A DNA stretch of 32,674 nucleotides from Anaerolineales bacterium (GCA_018263655.1 JAANWY010000334.1:1-32674); one strand, 5' to 3'. Shown: positions 1 to 7,837, numbered from the stretch's first letter. A program made the numbers and translations. Notes: a model not told the origin generated them from the sequence alone.

Positions 1-110
1 GAAGTGGAGATCGTATCGAAGGGTGCGGCTCAAGCAACGCCTCGAGGCAAACCCGCACCCTTCGATACAGCTTTCGCTTCGCTACAGCTTACTCAGGATG
101 CTGGTCAACG
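1..110. repeat. Partial palindromic repeat at window edge
   Basis: A 15-bp perfect inverted repeat, GTATCGAAGGGTGCG at 13-27 and its complement at 54-68, encloses a GC-rich loop. In reverse complement the sequence resembles the core of the MITE at 197-444 (GTATCGAGG, GGTGCGGGTTTGC, GCAAGCCGCACCC). It is therefore probably the inside of a related element, cut by the window edge and in the opposite orientation. No gene is visible here. Confidence 0.5.
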
Positions 111-196
111 AATTAAGCATAATCGGCACCATTATTTACTTGCAGTTCCCTAAAGTGGTCAACATGCCCCTCGGGACACCATGAAGTAAAAAATAG

Positions 197-444
197 GTAA
201 CCGTTCAGGAGGTATTAGGACTAGCATCCCGAGTAGCGCGAAACAACGTTGAGCGCGTATCGAGGGGTGCGGGTTTGCGACGATTCTTCGCGCAAGCCGC
301 ACCCCCTTCGATGAACTCGGGACGTCGCTTCGATACGACCTCGGCTTCGCCTCGGTCTACTCAGGCGGCGTCCTGAGCGGCGTCCTGAGCCTGTCGAAGG
401 GCCTGTCGAAGGGATGCTCCATGGGTTACCCCCTGAACGCTTAC
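197..444. mobile_element. MITE, IS66-like termini, copy 1 (248 bp)
   Basis: Non-coding element. Its left end reads GTAACCGTTCAGG and its right end, read as complement, GTAAGCGTTCAGGGGG, giving imperfect terminal inverted repeats that begin GTAA. It is flanked by a perfect 8-bp direct repeat AAAAATAG at 189-196 and 445-452, the mark of a transposition event. The interior is a large GC-rich palindrome around GGTGCGGG/CCGCACCC plus several CCTGAGCCTGTCGAAGGG words. GTAA-starting ends and 8-bp target duplications are typical of the IS66 family, so an IS66 transposase encoded elsewhere is the likely mobiliser (inference). It ends about 100 bp upstream of the BMP lipoprotein gene. Confidence 0.85.
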
Positions 445-547
445 AAAAATAGTTCTGGCTCGGTCTGTAAGCGAAGCGGCGACCGGCCAGAGCGGCATTC
501 ATAGATCCCCCAAGAATCACCGGACGACAAGGAAAGGAGCAAGAGAG

Positions 548-1855
548 ATGGGAAGCAAACTGTTTGGGAAAAACGGCATTACGGTATTCAGGGCGGTTAT
601 CATCTCCGTAGTATTGGCCGTCGTGGTTATGGGATGTGCACCGTCCTCGCCGGCGCCATCACCTACGGAGGCGACGGGAGCCGGCCAAGAGGCCACAGAG
701 GCTCCTGAAGCAGCCGAGGAGGGTGTCACTCTAACCATCGAGCATTTTAGCATCATCGAAGGGACAACCTGGTCGGGCGCCCACGATCGCGCGGGAAAGC
801 GGCTCGCTGAGAAATACCCAAACGTAGAATACGTCTACCGCGAGGAAGTAGGTCCGGACCTCACCGTTCCCTACGCCGAAGAGTTGATCTCTAACGGGGC
901 CGACATTGTCGTCGGTAACGCAGAGTTCATGGGGCTGCCCCTGGAGGATATCGCTGATAAGTATCCGGACGTTTATTTCGCCTCGGTCATCGCCAGTGAT
1001 CTGAGCACGCAGCGGAACTTCATCAGGTTCTTCCCCAGGCAATATCAGGCGCTGTACCTGGAAGGCCTCATCGCTGGGGCGTTGACCGAGACCGGTAACA
1101 TCGGCATCGTCTCGGCATTCCCATCGGGCCAGGTCGCCCGGCGGCAGAACGGCTTTTACCTCGGGGTGCAGGATGCGGCCGAGATGCTTGGAAAAGACAT
1201 CACGGTGTATGTGAAGTACGCCGGCGACTGGTACCTGCCCTCGGAAGAGCGCGATATCGCGAAAACCTTGATCTCTCAGTACGACGTGGACGTCTTGACC
1301 CAGCAGACCGATTCCGGCTCCCCGCTGGACGTGGCCCAAGAAGAGGGCATCTGGTTCGTGGGGAAGGACATGGACATCGTAGGGTTCTACGGCTGGGCCG
1401 GCACGGATACGGTAGCCGTGTCCTTCGATACGCGTTGGGAAGTCCTCTACGATCAGATGACCCGGGATTGGATGGCCGGCAAGGACGATCCGGCAACGGT
1501 GCTGTACTTGGGCATGGACAGCAGTATGACGCTGGCTGACGGGACAGAGGTTGCCACTGTCGACATCATGAACGACGGCAAGGTGGGGGTTGACGCCATC
1601 AGTCCAGCGGCACGACCATCGGTGCCGGATGAGATCGTAGAACTCGTCGAGCAGAGGCGAGAGCAGATGATGAACGGCGAGTGGGATCCGTTCGCCGAGC
1701 GCGAGTTCGTGAGCAACGGAACCGGCTTTGCGCTGGAGAATTTGCCGATTCCGGATGCTGGGGCAGTGGTCAAGCCGGCCGGCGAAATGCCGTCGAGCGA
1801 GTGGCTGCTTTCACAGTTCAACTTCGACCTGGAAGGCATGCAGATATTGGAGTAA
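548..1855 (+). CDS. BMP-family ABC transporter substrate-binding lipoprotein
   Basis: Substrate-binding component of a BMP/PnrA-type (nucleoside or nucleobase) ABC importer. The N-terminus has basic residues, a hydrophobic segment (about 11-28) and a Cys at residue 30 in VVMGC, a slightly atypical lipobox, followed by a Ser/Pro/Ala/Glu-rich linker to about residue 60 that should tether the domain outside the membrane. The binding domain begins near VTLTIEHFSIIEG and carries BMP-like blocks such as the LEGLIAGALTETGNIGIVS region, then the DVLTQQTDSGSPLDVAQEEG and DTRWEVLYDQM regions. At 435 aa it is longer than the usual ~350 aa, mostly through the linker and C-terminal tail. AAGGAG at 534-539 supports the ATG at 548. 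It is followed by its own ATPase and permeases. The substrate is not determined by sequence; a nucleoside or base is the family expectation. Confidence 0.88.
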   Translation: MGSKLFGKNGITVFRAVIISVVLAVVVMGCAPSSPAPSPTEATGAGQEATEAPEAAEEGVTLTIEHFSIIEGTTWSGAHDRAGKRLAEKYPNVEYVYREEVGPDLTVPYAEELISNGADIVVGNAEFMGLPLEDIADKYPDVYFASVIASDLSTQRNFIRFFPRQYQALYLEGLIAGALTETGNIGIVSAFPSGQVARRQNGFYLGVQDAAEMLGKDITVYVKYAGDWYLPSEERDIAKTLISQYDVDVLTQQTDSGSPLDVAQEEGIWFVGKDMDIVGFYGWAGTDTVAVSFDTRWEVLYDQMTRDWMAGKDDPATVLYLGMDSSMTLADGTEVATVDIMNDGKVGVDAISPAARPSVPDEIVELVEQRREQMMNGEWDPFAEREFVSNGTGFALENLPIPDAGAVVKPAGEMPSSEWLLSQFNFDLEGMQILE

Positions 1856-1858
1856 GAT

Positions 1859-1945
1859 ATGGAGAATGGAAGATGGAAAATGGAGGGACGGAGAATGGAC
1901 TTCCCCTTTCCATCTTCCATTCCCCCCTTTCCATCTTCCCCCCTT
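1859..1945. repeat. Purine-rich imperfect inverted repeat (GGAGAATGGAAGATGG type)
   Basis: Just after the BMP gene, a run of GGAGAATGGAAGATGGAAAA-like words is followed by the complementary CTTTCCATCTTCCATTC-like words, so the two halves can fold into a long imperfect stem. Related words reappear at 31397-31490 inside the epsI reading frame. It could act as a processing or attenuation hairpin between the binding-protein gene and the ATPase gene, as often seen when the binding protein is needed in excess (inference). Confidence 0.6.
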
Positions 1946-2101
1946 CCATCTGCTTCTAGAAACCAGCCAAGTTTCTGGTCCCAACCTTCTTAAATATCCA
2001 ATGTCAAATATCCAGTTCCCCATATTTTGGTGGTCGAAATACCGACTTTAGCTCTGAGGATAGAACAGTTTTAACGGAGAGAATCCCAGGAGGAGAGATA
2101 G

Positions 2102-3676
2102 ATGCAAGCAGGGCTCCTGGACGGGGTACAATATGGAGACACGGTCTTAGAGGCGCGGGGAATCACCAAGCGATTCCCGGGCGTCGTCGCGAATGACCAC
2201 ATCGATTTCGAGATAAGGGCCGGCGAGATTCACGCCATCCTCGGGGAGAATGGCGCCGGGAAGACTACCCTGATGAATATCCTGTTCGGACTGTTGCAGC
2301 CCGACGAGGGCGAGCTCTATATCGGCGGTAAGAGAGTCGAGTTCAGGTCACCGCTGGATGCCATCGATCTGGGGATCGGGATGGTTCATCAAAACCGCAA
2401 ACTGGTGTCTGCTCACACGGTGATCGAAAACATCATCCTCGGGCGCCCGCGGGCTGGGACAGTCCTGAACCTGAAGCGGGCGGAGGAGGAAGTCAACGAA
2501 CTCTGCGAGAGATACGGGTTCAAGATAGACCTCCGGGCGAAAGTCTGGCAGCTTTCAGAGGGAGAAAAGCAAATCGCCGAGATCCTGAAGGCCCTCTATC
2601 GCGGCGCCAAGGTCCTCATCCTGGACGAGCCGACTTCCGCGCTGGCGCCTCCTCAAACGAAGAACCTCTTGGCATCCATCCAAGCCATGGCTAGCGACGA
2701 ACTCGCCATCGTCCCTTTCATCACCCACAAGTTACCCATCGTGCTGGAGATCAGCGACCGGGTGACGGTTTTGAGACGCGGGAAAGTCACCGCTCGCTTA
2801 GAGACGCAGGACGCAACGGAGGAGAGCCTGGCCAGGCAAATGGTGGGGCGCGAAGTCATCTTCAGGGTCGAGAGCACGAAGGTTGAGACGGGGAAACGAA
2901 TACTCCAAGTAGAAAACCTTTCCACTCGCAGCGACAAAGGGTTTCTGGCGTTGAAGGGTGTTTCGTTTTCCATTCGTGAAGGCGAAATCTTCGGCATAGC
3001 CGGCATCTCCGGCAATGGGCAACACGAGCTAGCCGAAGTGCTCGCCGGCCTCCGCAAGGCGGAGGAGGGGCAAGTGATTCTTGAAGGCCAAGACATCACT
3101 CATTCCTCCAGCTTAGAAAGATGGCGGATGGGTGTAGGCTACATCCCCTCCGAGCGCGTAGATGTGGGTTCGATCGGCGATTTCTCCCTCGTGGAAAATG
3201 TCGCGATGAACTTCTACTTCGATGACGATTTCTCCGGGCCGGGAATCGTGAATTACGGCGATATACGGCAGCTCACAGAAGAACTCATCTCCGAGTACGA
3301 TGTGGCCGCCCCGAGTCCAGACACGAAGGCTAAGAACCTCTCTGGCGGAAACCTCCAAAAAATCATCCTGGCGCGCGTGCTGGCACGCAAACCGCGGCTC
3401 GTGATCGCCAATCTGCCGACTCAGGGACTTGACGTCGGGGCGACGGAGTTTGTGCGGAACAAGCTCGTGGAGGCGAAGGAGGCAAAAGCCGGCGTTCTCC
3501 TCATCTCCGAGGATCTCGATGAGGTTTTGTCGTTGAGTGACCGGGTGGCACCGATTTATGAAGGCAAGTTCATGGGCATCATCCCGGGGGACGTGGCCAA
3601 GCTGGAGCAGGTGGGCGCGATGATGGCCGGCTTGCGACTGGAGGGAAATATAATAGAGGAGACAGGGGACACATGA
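2102..3676 (+). CDS. ABC transporter ATP-binding protein, nucleoside type (double ATPase)
   Basis: Cytoplasmic energising subunit with two fused ABC domains in 524 aa, the normal size for the sugar/nucleoside (RbsA/NupO-like) class. Domain 1 has Walker A GENGAGKTT (about 48-56), a signature-like LSEGEKQ and Walker B VLILDEPTSAL. Domain 2, from about residue 260, has the degenerate Walker A typical of this class (GISGNGQHEL, no Lys), signature LSGGNLQK and a Walker B variant LVIANLPTQGLD. GGAGGAGA at 2089-2096 is a strong ribosome binding site for the ATG at 2102. The stop overlaps the next start (ATGA), showing translational coupling to the first permease. Confidence 0.93.
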   Translation: MQAGLLDGVQYGDTVLEARGITKRFPGVVANDHIDFEIRAGEIHAILGENGAGKTTLMNILFGLLQPDEGELYIGGKRVEFRSPLDAIDLGIGMVHQNRKLVSAHTVIENIILGRPRAGTVLNLKRAEEEVNELCERYGFKIDLRAKVWQLSEGEKQIAEILKALYRGAKVLILDEPTSALAPPQTKNLLASIQAMASDELAIVPFITHKLPIVLEISDRVTVLRRGKVTARLETQDATEESLARQMVGREVIFRVESTKVETGKRILQVENLSTRSDKGFLALKGVSFSIREGEIFGIAGISGNGQHELAEVLAGLRKAEEGQVILEGQDITHSSSLERWRMGVGYIPSERVDVGSIGDFSLVENVAMNFYFDDDFSGPGIVNYGDIRQLTEELISEYDVAAPSPDTKAKNLSGGNLQKIILARVLARKPRLVIANLPTQGLDVGATEFVRNKLVEAKEAKAGVLLISEDLDEVLSLSDRVAPIYEGKFMGIIPGDVAKLEQVGAMMAGLRLEGNIIEETGDT

Positions 3677-4788
3677 GGATCGGTGGCTGTCAATTGAAAC
3701 TCGAGCAGCGGGTGACGCTAGCCGGCTGGGAGGCAGCGCTCATGTCGATCCTCGCCATCGTCTTCGCCCTCTTCCTCTTCGGCTTCGTCTTCATCCTGGA
3801 CGACGTCGACCCGCTGTCGGCTTATCAGGAGATCTTTTCCTTCGCGTTTGCAAATCCTTATGGCCTGCCGCTGACGATCAACAGGTTCATATTCCTGTTG
3901 CTGTGTACATTCGCATTCATCATCCCGTTTAAGGCTGGGCTCTGGAACATCGGAATGGCGGGGCAGCTTTACGCCGGCGCGTTGGCCGCATTCGGTGCCC
4001 TGTTTGCCTTTGGTGGAAAAGAGCTTCCGTCCCCGGATCTTTCTCCTGGAATCGTCATCCCACTTATGTTGATGGCAGCGGCCCTGGGCGGTGCAGGGGT
4101 TGGAGCCATTGCCGGGTTTCTGAAGGGGAAGTACAACATCAACGAGATTGTGGTGACCATGATGCTGAATTTCATCGCTTTCTGGCTGGTTGCCTACATG
4201 ATCAAAGAGGGAGGTCCCTTCATGAATCCTGGCGGGAGAGGTGAGAGCTTTGAGCTCCCCTCTTCTGTATACGCGCCCTTGGTCATGGACGTCCCCTTCA
4301 CCATTTTCCTCGTCCTCGGGATAGCCGTGTTGCTGTACTTCCTGTTCGCCAAATCCAAAATCGGATATCAGATCAAGGCCCACGGTCATAACCCGGCTGC
4401 GGCCCGATATGCCGGCATCAGTACATTCAAGATACCGCTCTGGGTCTTTGTCGTGGGAGGGGGGCTGGCCGGCCTGGCTGGATATCACTATTTCGCCGCG
4501 GTTCCCGGTGTCTACAAGATCGCGCGGAACTACGGGTTTTTCGGCGATCTAGCCTTCTATGGTATCATATGTGGGCTGATCTCTCTCGGAAACCCCCTAG
4601 CCGCGATTCCCGTAACGCTGCTCTTCGGGGGATTGTCTATCGGTGGCCGATTCGTCCAGGGCAAACTCAATATGGGTTTCGGTTTGGATTATGCTCTGCT
4701 CGGCGTTTTGATGATTACGCTCGTCGCTTTCCAGTTCTTTTACCGCTATAAGCTTGTCCTGAGCCCGTCGAAGGGATCGTATTGGTAG
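3673..4788 (+). CDS. ABC transporter permease 1 (NupP/YufP-like)
   Basis: Integral-membrane permease of the nucleoside-type importer, of the branched-chain amino acid/BMP permease superfamily. It has about ten hydrophobic segments, the characteristic NIGMAGQLYAGALAAFG block near residue 92, and the cytoplasmic coupling region containing IGYQIKAHGHNPAAARYAGI. The start overlaps the ATPase stop by four bases. The extreme C-terminus (about KLVLSPSKGSYW) is encoded by the dispersed repeat word GTCCTGAGCCCGTCGAAGGG at 4756-4775, so the original terminus has probably been replaced by repeat DNA. A 112-bp palindromic repeat separates it from permease 2. Confidence 0.92.
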   Translation: MRIGGCQLKLEQRVTLAGWEAALMSILAIVFALFLFGFVFILDDVDPLSAYQEIFSFAFANPYGLPLTINRFIFLLLCTFAFIIPFKAGLWNIGMAGQLYAGALAAFGALFAFGGKELPSPDLSPGIVIPLMLMAAALGGAGVGAIAGFLKGKYNINEIVVTMMLNFIAFWLVAYMIKEGGPFMNPGGRGESFELPSSVYAPLVMDVPFTIFLVLGIAVLLYFLFAKSKIGYQIKAHGHNPAAARYAGISTFKIPLWVFVVGGGLAGLAGYHYFAAVPGVYKIARNYGFFGDLAFYGIICGLISLGNPLAAIPVTLLFGGLSIGGRFVQGKLNMGFGLDYALLGVLMITLVAFQFFYRYKLVLSPSKGSYW

Positions 4789-4792
4789 GGTA

Positions 4793-4904
4793 TGATCATC
4801 GTTTCGGCCACTAGCTCGGCTTGGATTGCCAAATCCAAGCCATAACCGCTGGATTTGGCAATCCAGCGGGAGCAGGCGGAAGCCAATGGCCGAAACGATG
4901 ATCA
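4793..4904. repeat. 112-bp palindromic element (TGATCATCGTTTCGG family), copy 1
   Basis: The terminal inverted repeats TGATCATCGTTTCGGCCA and TGGCCGAAACGATGATCA match perfectly. Two internal hairpins follow, GCTTGGAT...ATCCAAGC and CGCTGGAT...ATCCAGCG. A nearly identical copy lies in reverse orientation at 15638-15750. The words TATTGGTA at 4780-4787 and 4910-4917 flank it symmetrically at 5 bp and could be a target duplication, but the other copy does not confirm this. It sits between two permease genes of one operon. Confidence 0.85.
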
Positions 4905-4951
4905 AGGCTTATTGGTAAAGATAACAGGGAGAACGGAGGAGAAGCGATTAG

Positions 4952-5827
4952 ATGTGGGAGTTTATCGCTAGAAGCCTAGAGGCCTCGACGATTTTCACCG
5001 TTGCCGCTCTCGGCGAGCTCATCGACCAGCGCTCGGGCATTCTGAACGTTGGGATTGAGGGGGTGATGCTTTTTGGCGCCACCTTCGGTTTCATCGCCGC
5101 CCAATCTACGGATAGTTACTTGCTCGGCTTTTTGGTGGGGATTGCTATCGGCAGCCTGCTGGGCCTGCTCCACGGCTTCTTTTCCGTCACGCTGGGCGCC
5201 GATCAGGTGGTGGTCGGGATGGGCATCTGGATCTTCGGCTTCGGCCTCACGACCTACATCGGCAACCCGTACACCGGACCATTGGGGATGGAGAGGGTCC
5301 CGCCTATTTTCGGGCTTTCCCCCTTCTTTTACCTCGGAATCGTGCTGGCAGCCGTTTCGTGGTTCACGCTCTCCAAAACGAACCTGGGCCTGAGGATAAG
5401 ATCGGTGGGGGAGAACCCATCGGTCGCGGAAGTTTCGGGTATAAATGTCACGAGGACCCGCTATCTGTGTGTCACAATCGGTGGGATGTTGGGGGGGCTC
5501 GCGGGTGCAATTTACTCCCTGTTCTACAACCCGGTCTGGAACTACAATTTTCTCATGGGCTGGGGTTTCATCGCGCTGGCCCTCGTCTTTTTCTCCATGT
5601 GGAATCCTTGGGTCCTGCTGGGTGGCTCTTTGCTTTTCGGAACCTTGTGGCAACTATCGCTCAACCCACAACTCGTACTCCCCGGCCTCCTGTCCAGGTA
5701 CATCTGGCGGACGATTCCCTTTGCCGTAACCATCGGGGTACTGCTGATCATCTCGACAGCGTGGTTTCGGCGCCGATGGGGGGCAGCAAAACCTGAAGCG
5801 CTCGGAGAACCCTACGTAAAAGAGTAA
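4952..5827 (+). CDS. ABC transporter permease 2 (NupQ/YufQ-like)
   Basis: Second membrane permease of the importer, 291 aa, the usual size for this subunit. It is hydrophobic throughout, with the family block AALGELIDQRSGILNVGIEG near residues 19-38 and the coupling region LGLRIRSVGENPSVAEVSGI. GGAGGAG at 4935-4941 lies 10 bases upstream of the ATG at 4952. It completes the set of binding protein, double ATPase and two permeases. The final residues (WGAAKPEALGEPYVKE) look cytosolic. Confidence 0.93.
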   Translation: MWEFIARSLEASTIFTVAALGELIDQRSGILNVGIEGVMLFGATFGFIAAQSTDSYLLGFLVGIAIGSLLGLLHGFFSVTLGADQVVVGMGIWIFGFGLTTYIGNPYTGPLGMERVPPIFGLSPFFYLGIVLAAVSWFTLSKTNLGLRIRSVGENPSVAEVSGINVTRTRYLCVTIGGMLGGLAGAIYSLFYNPVWNYNFLMGWGFIALALVFFSMWNPWVLLGGSLLFGTLWQLSLNPQLVLPGLLSRYIWRTIPFAVTIGVLLIISTAWFRRRWGAAKPEALGEPYVKE

Positions 5828-5849
5828 GTAGCCGCCAGCCCAAATGCGG

Positions 5850-5878
5850 TTGACACCACCCAAGCTGACGTATACAAT
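5850..5878 (+). promoter_or_regulatory. Sigma70-type promoter upstream of the acyl-CoA synthetase
   Basis: TTGACA at 5850-5855, a 17-bp spacer, then TACAAT at 5873-5878. It lies in the 149-bp gap after the importer operon and would give a leader of about 90 nt before the ATG at 5977, marking a separate transcription unit. Confidence 0.55.
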
Positions 5879-5976
5879 TTTGGCCCAGAGGGTGTGGGAA
5901 ATCGGGAAGGTGACACCAAGACCGTGAATCGGGAGCGTGCTGAATTTGAAGTGACGCCAAGCGGCGAGTAGGATTT

Positions 5977-7491
5977 ATGAATCTCCACGATCTTTTCGCA
6001 ATTGCTCGACACCGGACCCCCGATAAGCTCGCTCTGCAGTTTCGAACGGGGGACAAGCCGGCAGAAACGTTTAGCTACGCCGAACTTTTCGGCGCCGCTG
6101 ACCGCCTCGCCGCCGGCCTCCATGATTGGGGCCTCCAGAAGGGCGATCACGTCGCCTTCTACCTGGACAATTGCCCCGAGTTCGTCATCGCCTACCTGGC
6201 CGTGATTCGGCTGGGGGCCGTGATGGTGCCCATCAACCGGCGCTATCGCCGGCGCGAAATCGGCCACATCCTGACCGACGGCACGCCGCGCCTGCTCATC
6301 ACGGAAGCGGCGCAGCTCCCCATCCTGGACGACGTCGACGCCGAAGCTAAAGCCAGTCTGGAGGACATTCTCGTCGTCGAAGACTTGAGCGAGTGGCAAA
6401 CCGACGCTGCCGAGTTCGCGCCCCCCGTCGTCGAGGGTGACGATACGGCGTTGATCATGTACACGTCCGGCACGACCGGACGCAGCAAAGGCGCCATGAT
6501 CAGCCACAACAACGTTCTGGCGACGATGACGGGCTTGCTTTCAGCCTGGGCCTGGGAGCACGACGACGTGCTGTTGCTCGTATTGCCCCTGTTTCACACC
6601 CACGGACTCGTGGTGGGATTGCACTGCGCGCTGGCCGCCGGCGCCACCACGCTCCTACGTCGCAAATTCGACTCAACGGAAACCGTGAACGAGCTGCTGA
6701 GCGGTGAGTCGACGCTGTTCTTCGCCGTGCCGACGATCTACGTCCGCGTCGTGGATGAGTTGCGCCAACGGTCTGAGCCCATCGACATGAGCCACATGCG
6801 ACTGTTCTGTTCCGGGAGTGCGCCGCTGGCTCCAGAGACGCTCAAGGCCTTTCGCGATCTGACCGGCCACACGATTCTGGAGCGCTACGGCATGACGGAG
6901 ACTGGCATGAATCTGAGTAACCACTACGCCGGCCCGCGCGTGCCCGGCAGTGTCGGCGCCCCGCTGCCCGGCGTTGCCATGCGCATCGTGAACGAGCAGG
7001 GCGAGGATGTCACGCCTGGCGAGGAAGGTGAAATCTGGCTACGCGGCAGTAACGTGTTCAGTAGTTACTGGCAGGCACCGGAGAAAACCTTAGAAAGTTT
7101 TACGCGCGATGCGTTAGGCCGGCGCTGGTTTCACACCGGCGATATGGCGCGACAGGATCCGGAATCTGGCTACGTCACGCTGCTGGGCCGGCAGCACGAT
7201 CTCATCATCAGCGGCGGTTTCAACATCTATCCCCGCGAAATCGAGGAGACGCTGACGACGTTCGCCGGCGTGCGCGAGGCTGCCGTGATCGGTGCACCAC
7301 ATCCCGAATGGGGCGAGGTTCCGGTGGCCTGCCTCGTCGTGGAACACGAGATTGATGAAGACGAAATCATCGCTTTTTGCAAGAGAGAGCTTGCCGGCTT
7401 CAAGGCGCCGCGCGAGTTCCGCTACTTCGACGAACTGCCGCGCAATGCTATGGGCAAGCTCCAGAAGCATTTGATTGAGTTAGAGGACTGA
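5977..7491 (+). CDS. matB: Acyl-CoA synthetase, malonyl-CoA synthetase (MatB)-like
   Basis: ANL-superfamily acid-CoA ligase of 504 aa: carboxylate + ATP + CoA gives acyl-CoA + AMP + PPi. The phosphate loop is YTSGTTGRSKG (162-172). LPLFHTHGL (203-211), a Thr-rich PTIYVRVVDEL, and LERYGMTETGMN (301-312) followed by SNHYAGPRVPGSVG match the pattern of malonate-CoA ligases better than general fatty-acid ligases. The hinge/A8 region is LLGRQHDLIISGGFNIYP, and the catalytic Lys is expected in MGKLQKH near the C-terminus. Malonate is therefore the favoured substrate; oxalate, methylmalonate or another short dicarboxylate cannot be excluded. It precedes the FdrA/DUF1116 genes, so it may activate the residual dicarboxylate of their pathway. 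Confidence 0.85.
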   Translation: MNLHDLFAIARHRTPDKLALQFRTGDKPAETFSYAELFGAADRLAAGLHDWGLQKGDHVAFYLDNCPEFVIAYLAVIRLGAVMVPINRRYRRREIGHILTDGTPRLLITEAAQLPILDDVDAEAKASLEDILVVEDLSEWQTDAAEFAPPVVEGDDTALIMYTSGTTGRSKGAMISHNNVLATMTGLLSAWAWEHDDVLLLVLPLFHTHGLVVGLHCALAAGATTLLRRKFDSTETVNELLSGESTLFFAVPTIYVRVVDELRQRSEPIDMSHMRLFCSGSAPLAPETLKAFRDLTGHTILERYGMTETGMNLSNHYAGPRVPGSVGAPLPGVAMRIVNEQGEDVTPGEEGEIWLRGSNVFSSYWQAPEKTLESFTRDALGRRWFHTGDMARQDPESGYVTLLGRQHDLIISGGFNIYPREIEETLTTFAGVREAAVIGAPHPEWGEVPVACLVVEHEIDEDEIIAFCKRELAGFKAPREFRYFDELPRNAMGKLQKHLIELED

Positions 7492-7514
7492 TGAGCTACC
7501 AAGAAGAGAGCCAT

Positions 7515-7614
7515 CGAATGAATTCGACGTCTGGTAATGAAAAACCCGTTAAAACGGGTTGCCATAACTCGACGCGTTTTAACGCGTTCTCCGTATCAGC
7601 TGCGAATTCATTCG
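7515..7614. repeat. Nested-hairpin intergenic element
   Basis: The outer inverted repeat CGAATGAATTCG (7515-7526) / CGAATTCATTCG (7603-7614) encloses two further hairpins: AACCCGTT/AACGGGTT (7543-7560) and ACGCGTT/AACGCGT (7572-7587). The element is symmetric and non-coding. It begins 24 bp after the matB-like stop and may act as a transcription terminator or mRNA end-stabiliser. Confidence 0.65.
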
Positions 7615-7663
7615 CGGTGCCACGACGAACTGCCCCAGTTCCCTCCAACAACCTCCATCCATT

Positions 7664-7714
7664 ATGACAATCATCAAGTCCGACGTCCGCCCCGGTGTCT
7701 ACTACGATTCTCAA
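7664..7714 (+). pseudogene. 5' fragment of an fdrA-like gene
   Basis: An ATG opens a reading frame whose first 17 codons, MTIIKSDVRPGVYYDSQ, closely resemble the start of the intact FdrA at 9026 (MSATKVEIRSGAYYDSVVLM). Similarity stops after YYDS and the frame continues into unrelated sequence and the Rpn gene promoter. It looks like the left-over start of an earlier fdrA copy disrupted when the Rpn region was inserted or rearranged. The match is short, so this is a moderate-confidence call. Confidence 0.5.
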
Positions 7715-7808
7715 AACGGGTTGGGGGCTCGGTCGGAGACCGGCCCCAGCGGCAGATTGCTACCCTCTGCGCGAGCCAGATCCCACGCTCGATCAGCCAC
7801 GATAGCTT

Positions 7809-7837
7809 TTGACAGGCCGGCCTTCACAGCCTATACT
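7809..7837 (+). promoter_or_regulatory. Sigma70 promoter of the Rpn-like gene, leaderless
   Basis: TTGACA at 7809-7814, a 17-bp spacer and TATACT at 7832-7837. The ATG at 7845 begins eight bases after the -10 box, so transcription should start at or next to the A of the start codon, giving a leaderless mRNA. There is no Shine-Dalgarno sequence. The alternative in-frame TTG at 7809 falls inside the -35 box and is rejected. Confidence 0.6.

Noticed and set aside
221-520. 99-aa minus-strand frame in the leader
   Set aside because: It runs through the MITE palindrome and its flanks; the composition (Ser/Arg-rich) reflects repeat DNA rather than a gene.
731-1339. Long minus-strand open frame opposite the BMP lipoprotein gene
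   Set aside because: It lies antisense to a clearly recognisable family protein, has no ribosome binding site or domain, and is a typical high-GC antisense shadow.
3718-4488. 256-aa minus-strand frame opposite permease 1
   Set aside because: The translation is low-complexity (His/Gln/Glu/Asp-rich), as expected from the complement of hydrophobic codons; permease 1 is certain.
4780-4917. TATTGGTA direct repeats as proven target duplication of the 112-bp element
   Set aside because: They are offset by 5 bp from the terminal repeats and the second copy at 15638-15750 shows no equivalent duplication, so this remains only suggestive.
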